64,000 nt of DNA from Ruficoccus sp. ZRK36. Its GTDB lineage: Bacteria; Verrucomicrobiota; Verrucomicrobiia; Opitutales; Cerasicoccaceae. The stretch covers positions 511,501 through 575,500 of the forward strand of contig NZ_CP080649.1 in NCBI RefSeq assembly GCF_019603315.1. The letters are read 5' to 3'. Every line of letters begins with the position of its first letter. Position 1 is the first letter of the stretch. The translations under genes and the position numbers were made by a program. Below, piece by piece: positions 62,573 through 64,000 of this stretch. The notes under the pieces are model-generated. The model was not told the origin of the DNA, ran no database searches, and was given only the letters and a program-made list of their open reading frames with translations.

Positions 62573-63133
62573 TCAATCCTCGTCAGCTTCCTTGTCTTTC
62601 TCCACCTGCAGCCGCAGGTACGCGAGCACGTCCTGAAACTTCTTCAGGTTGCCCTTGTCGGCCTCAACCAGGTGCTCATGCGCGCGCAGCATACTCTCGG
62701 CCGAGGCATGCGCCGGGCCGGGCGCCTTGGTGGCGACAGCTTGCGCACGGTCCACATCGAAGCTCAGGGAGCGCCCCTCGGCATCGACCTCAAGAATGCG
62801 GTGCAGACCGAGATTGCGGACCAGCTCCAGATTTCGCTCACTCAAGCGCACCAGTGTAAGCTTGCCGGGCGGCTTTTGCTTGCGGAAGTCCATCGCGGCC
62901 CCGGCCAGAATGCCGAGGAAGGTACTGTCCATCGCCGTACAACTGGCGAAGTCCACCACCACGTGGGTGCGCCCTTCCGACAGCATATGCTTAAAGAAGT
63001 CGCTGACGGGCGCACAGTTCAGGTAACTGGCCCGCCCCTGTATACGCAACAGGGCCGGGTCGGAATATCCATCTACGAGGAAAACAGGTGTGTCGTTATC
63101 TGCCATAACGCCTAGGTTAAGCAGGGGTTTCAT
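62573..63133 (-). CDS. STAS-domain protein with C-terminal extension
   Basis: A 186-residue protein. Residues about 15-120 form a STAS domain with the loop VVVDFASCTAMDSTFLGILA; the Ser after Asp is the candidate phosphorylation site. Unlike RsbV-type proteins it carries about 55 extra C-terminal residues, mostly charged helix (EHLVEADKGNLKKFQDVLAY, then EKDKEADED). The ATG at 63133 follows AAAGGGG closely; an ATG at 63106 is the alternative. It lies between acnA (18 bp downstream of that gene's stop) and the SpoIIE-type phosphatase. No RsbW-type kinase is in the window. Confidence 0.85.
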   Translation of the reverse strand: MKPLLNLGVMADNDTPVFLVDGYSDPALLRIQGRASYLNCAPVSDFFKHMLSEGRTHVVVDFASCTAMDSTFLGILAGAAMDFRKQKPPGKLTLVRLSERNLELVRNLGLHRILEVDAEGRSLSFDVDRAQAVATKAPGPAHASAESMLRAHEHLVEADKGNLKKFQDVLAYLRLQVEKDKEADED

Positions 63134-63151
63134 AACCCCTTTATATCGGCA

Positions 63152-64000
63152 TTAAAGGAGGTTTCTTAAAACATACGGAAGGATGCCGCCATGGCGGTAG
63201 TACTCGACCTCGATCGCCGTGTCGATGCGCAGCTTGAGGGTCGCCTGCGCGGTAGAGCCATCGGCTTTCTTGATTTCGAGCGTAACGTCCTGGCCGGGCT
63301 TGATGTCGTCATCAATCCCGAGGAGGGAGAAGGTTTCGGTACCGTCGAGGCCGAGAGTGTCGATGCTTTCGCCTTCCTGGAAGCACAGGGGCATGACGCC
63401 CATGCCGATCAGGTTGCTGCGGTGGATGCGCTCAAAGGATTTGGCGACCACGGCGCGAACGCCGAGCAGCGCCGTACCCTTGGCGGCCCAGTCACGGGAG
63501 CTACCCATGCCATAGTCCACACCACCGAAGACGATCAGCGGGGTCTCGCGCTTTTTGTACTCCTGGCAGGCGTCGAAGATCGTGGTGACCTCGCCCTCGG
63601 GCTGGAGCTTGGTGAAGCCGCCTTCCTTGCCGTCGGCCATGCGGTTCTTGATGCGCACGTTGGCGAAGGTACCGCGGGTCATGATGCGGTCGTTACCGCG
63701 GCGCGAGCCGTAGGAATTGAAGTCCTTAGGATCGACACCCTTCTCCACCAGATATTTACCGGCGGGGGTCTCGGGCTTAAAGGAGCCAGCGGGGGAAATG
63801 TGGTCCGTAGTGACGGAGTCACCCAGCAGCGCCAGCGGGCGCATGTCGGTCAGGGCATCGATCGTGCCGGGCTCCGGCGTGAAGCCCTCGAAGAAGGGCG
63901 GCAGCTGGATGTAGGTCGAGTCGCCGTCCCACTTGTACACGTCGCCCTCGGTGATCGGGATTTCGTTCCACTCGGGGTTGGCTTCGTTGATGGTCGAGTA
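63152..64000 (-). CDS. acnA: Aconitate hydratase A (5' part beyond the window)
   Basis: The C-terminal 282 codons of aconitase, which interconverts citrate and isocitrate in the TCA cycle. Most of the catalytic part with the [4Fe-4S] ligands lies outside. The visible swivel domain has [60 protein letters not shown] and [19 protein letters not shown], all typical of AcnA/IRP-type enzymes. The frame continues without a stop to the window edge. The STAS gene follows 18 bp later and may be co-transcribed. Confidence 0.96.
   Translation of the reverse strand, partial: YSTINEANPEWNEIPITEGDVYKWDGDSTYIQLPPFFEGFTPEPGTIDALTDMRPLALLGDSVTTDHISPAGSFKPETPAGKYLVEKGVDPKDFNSYGSRRGNDRIMTRGTFANVRIKNRMADGKEGGFTKLQPEGEVTTIFDACQEYKKRETPLIVFGGVDYGMGSSRDWAAKGTALLGVRAVVAKSFERIHRSNLIGMGVMPLCFQEGESIDTLGLDGTETFSLLGIDDDIKPGQDVTLEIKKADGSTAQATLKLRIDTAIEVEYYRHGGILPYVLRNLL

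Overview
The window looks like a chromosomal segment of a GC-rich, Gram-negative bacterium. I infer a member of the Verrucomicrobiota, class Opitutia (Puniceicoccus/Coraliomargarita-type relatives). The basis is the mix of genes: an AraC regulator beside a GH99-like enzyme, a Wsp-type chemosensory operon, a MarR-like HTH gene and NusG paralogue ahead of an O-antigen ABC transporter, prepilin-like clusters, and an NSS transporter with its MetS subunit. This assignment is inference; no rRNA or ribosomal protein gene is present to confirm it. I see no insertion sequence, phage, CRISPR array, tRNA or rRNA gene. Both ends cut a gene: glutaminyl-tRNA synthetase at the left and aconitase at the right.

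Layout. 1-6500: glnS, a GH99-like glycosidase with its AraC regulator, a ChaA-type Ca2+/H+ antiporter, a fumarylacetoacetate-hydrolase-family enzyme and purS. 6540-16757: a compact minus-strand operon of two chemoreceptors, CheW, CheR-TPR, CheW, CheA-REC hybrid and CheB. It follows the gene order of the Pseudomonas Wsp surface-sensing system but has no WspR diguanylate cyclase. 16965-17300: a STAS protein in its own terminated unit. 17407-39202: a polysaccharide locus. It has a divergent polyprenyl-phosphate sugar transferase, an HTH/NusG-paralogue pair, an ops/JUMPstart-like leader, an O-antigen ABC exporter (Wzm/Wzt), fourteen known or likely glycosyltransferases, a methyltransferase and a Wzy/WaaL-type membrane protein. 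39218-43088: a DUF2007 protein, a GNAT acyltransferase, a PspA-family protein and a polytopic membrane protein. 43177-52807: housekeeping genes (cysI, cdd, rlmI, an LptF/G permease, an NSS transporter with its small subunit, tsaD, a MidA-like methyltransferase). 53014-57889: a prepilin-like operon with an unusually large PilX/GspK-like protein. 57986-64000: yicC, HIT, trpB, a SpoIIE-type phosphatase, a second STAS protein and acnA.

How the parts may work together. The Wsp-like system, the nearby STAS protein and the polysaccharide locus are contiguous, so surface or envelope sensing could be linked to polysaccharide output; this is inference. Within the polysaccharide locus most genes overlap by 4 bp or lie a few bases apart, which suggests translational coupling. 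The NusG paralogue plus the ops-like leader suggests that a dedicated elongation factor lets RNA polymerase cross the roughly 18 kb operon.

The most unusual signal lies outside the genes. Several 3' intergenic regions (5196-5280, 45759-46069, 50520-50570, 60714-60959) hold chains of perfect short hairpins whose modules recur in both orientations. One composite element at 45759-46040 has 35-bp inverted ends with a compensatory base-pair change, and it supplies the last 17 codons and the stop codon of cdd.
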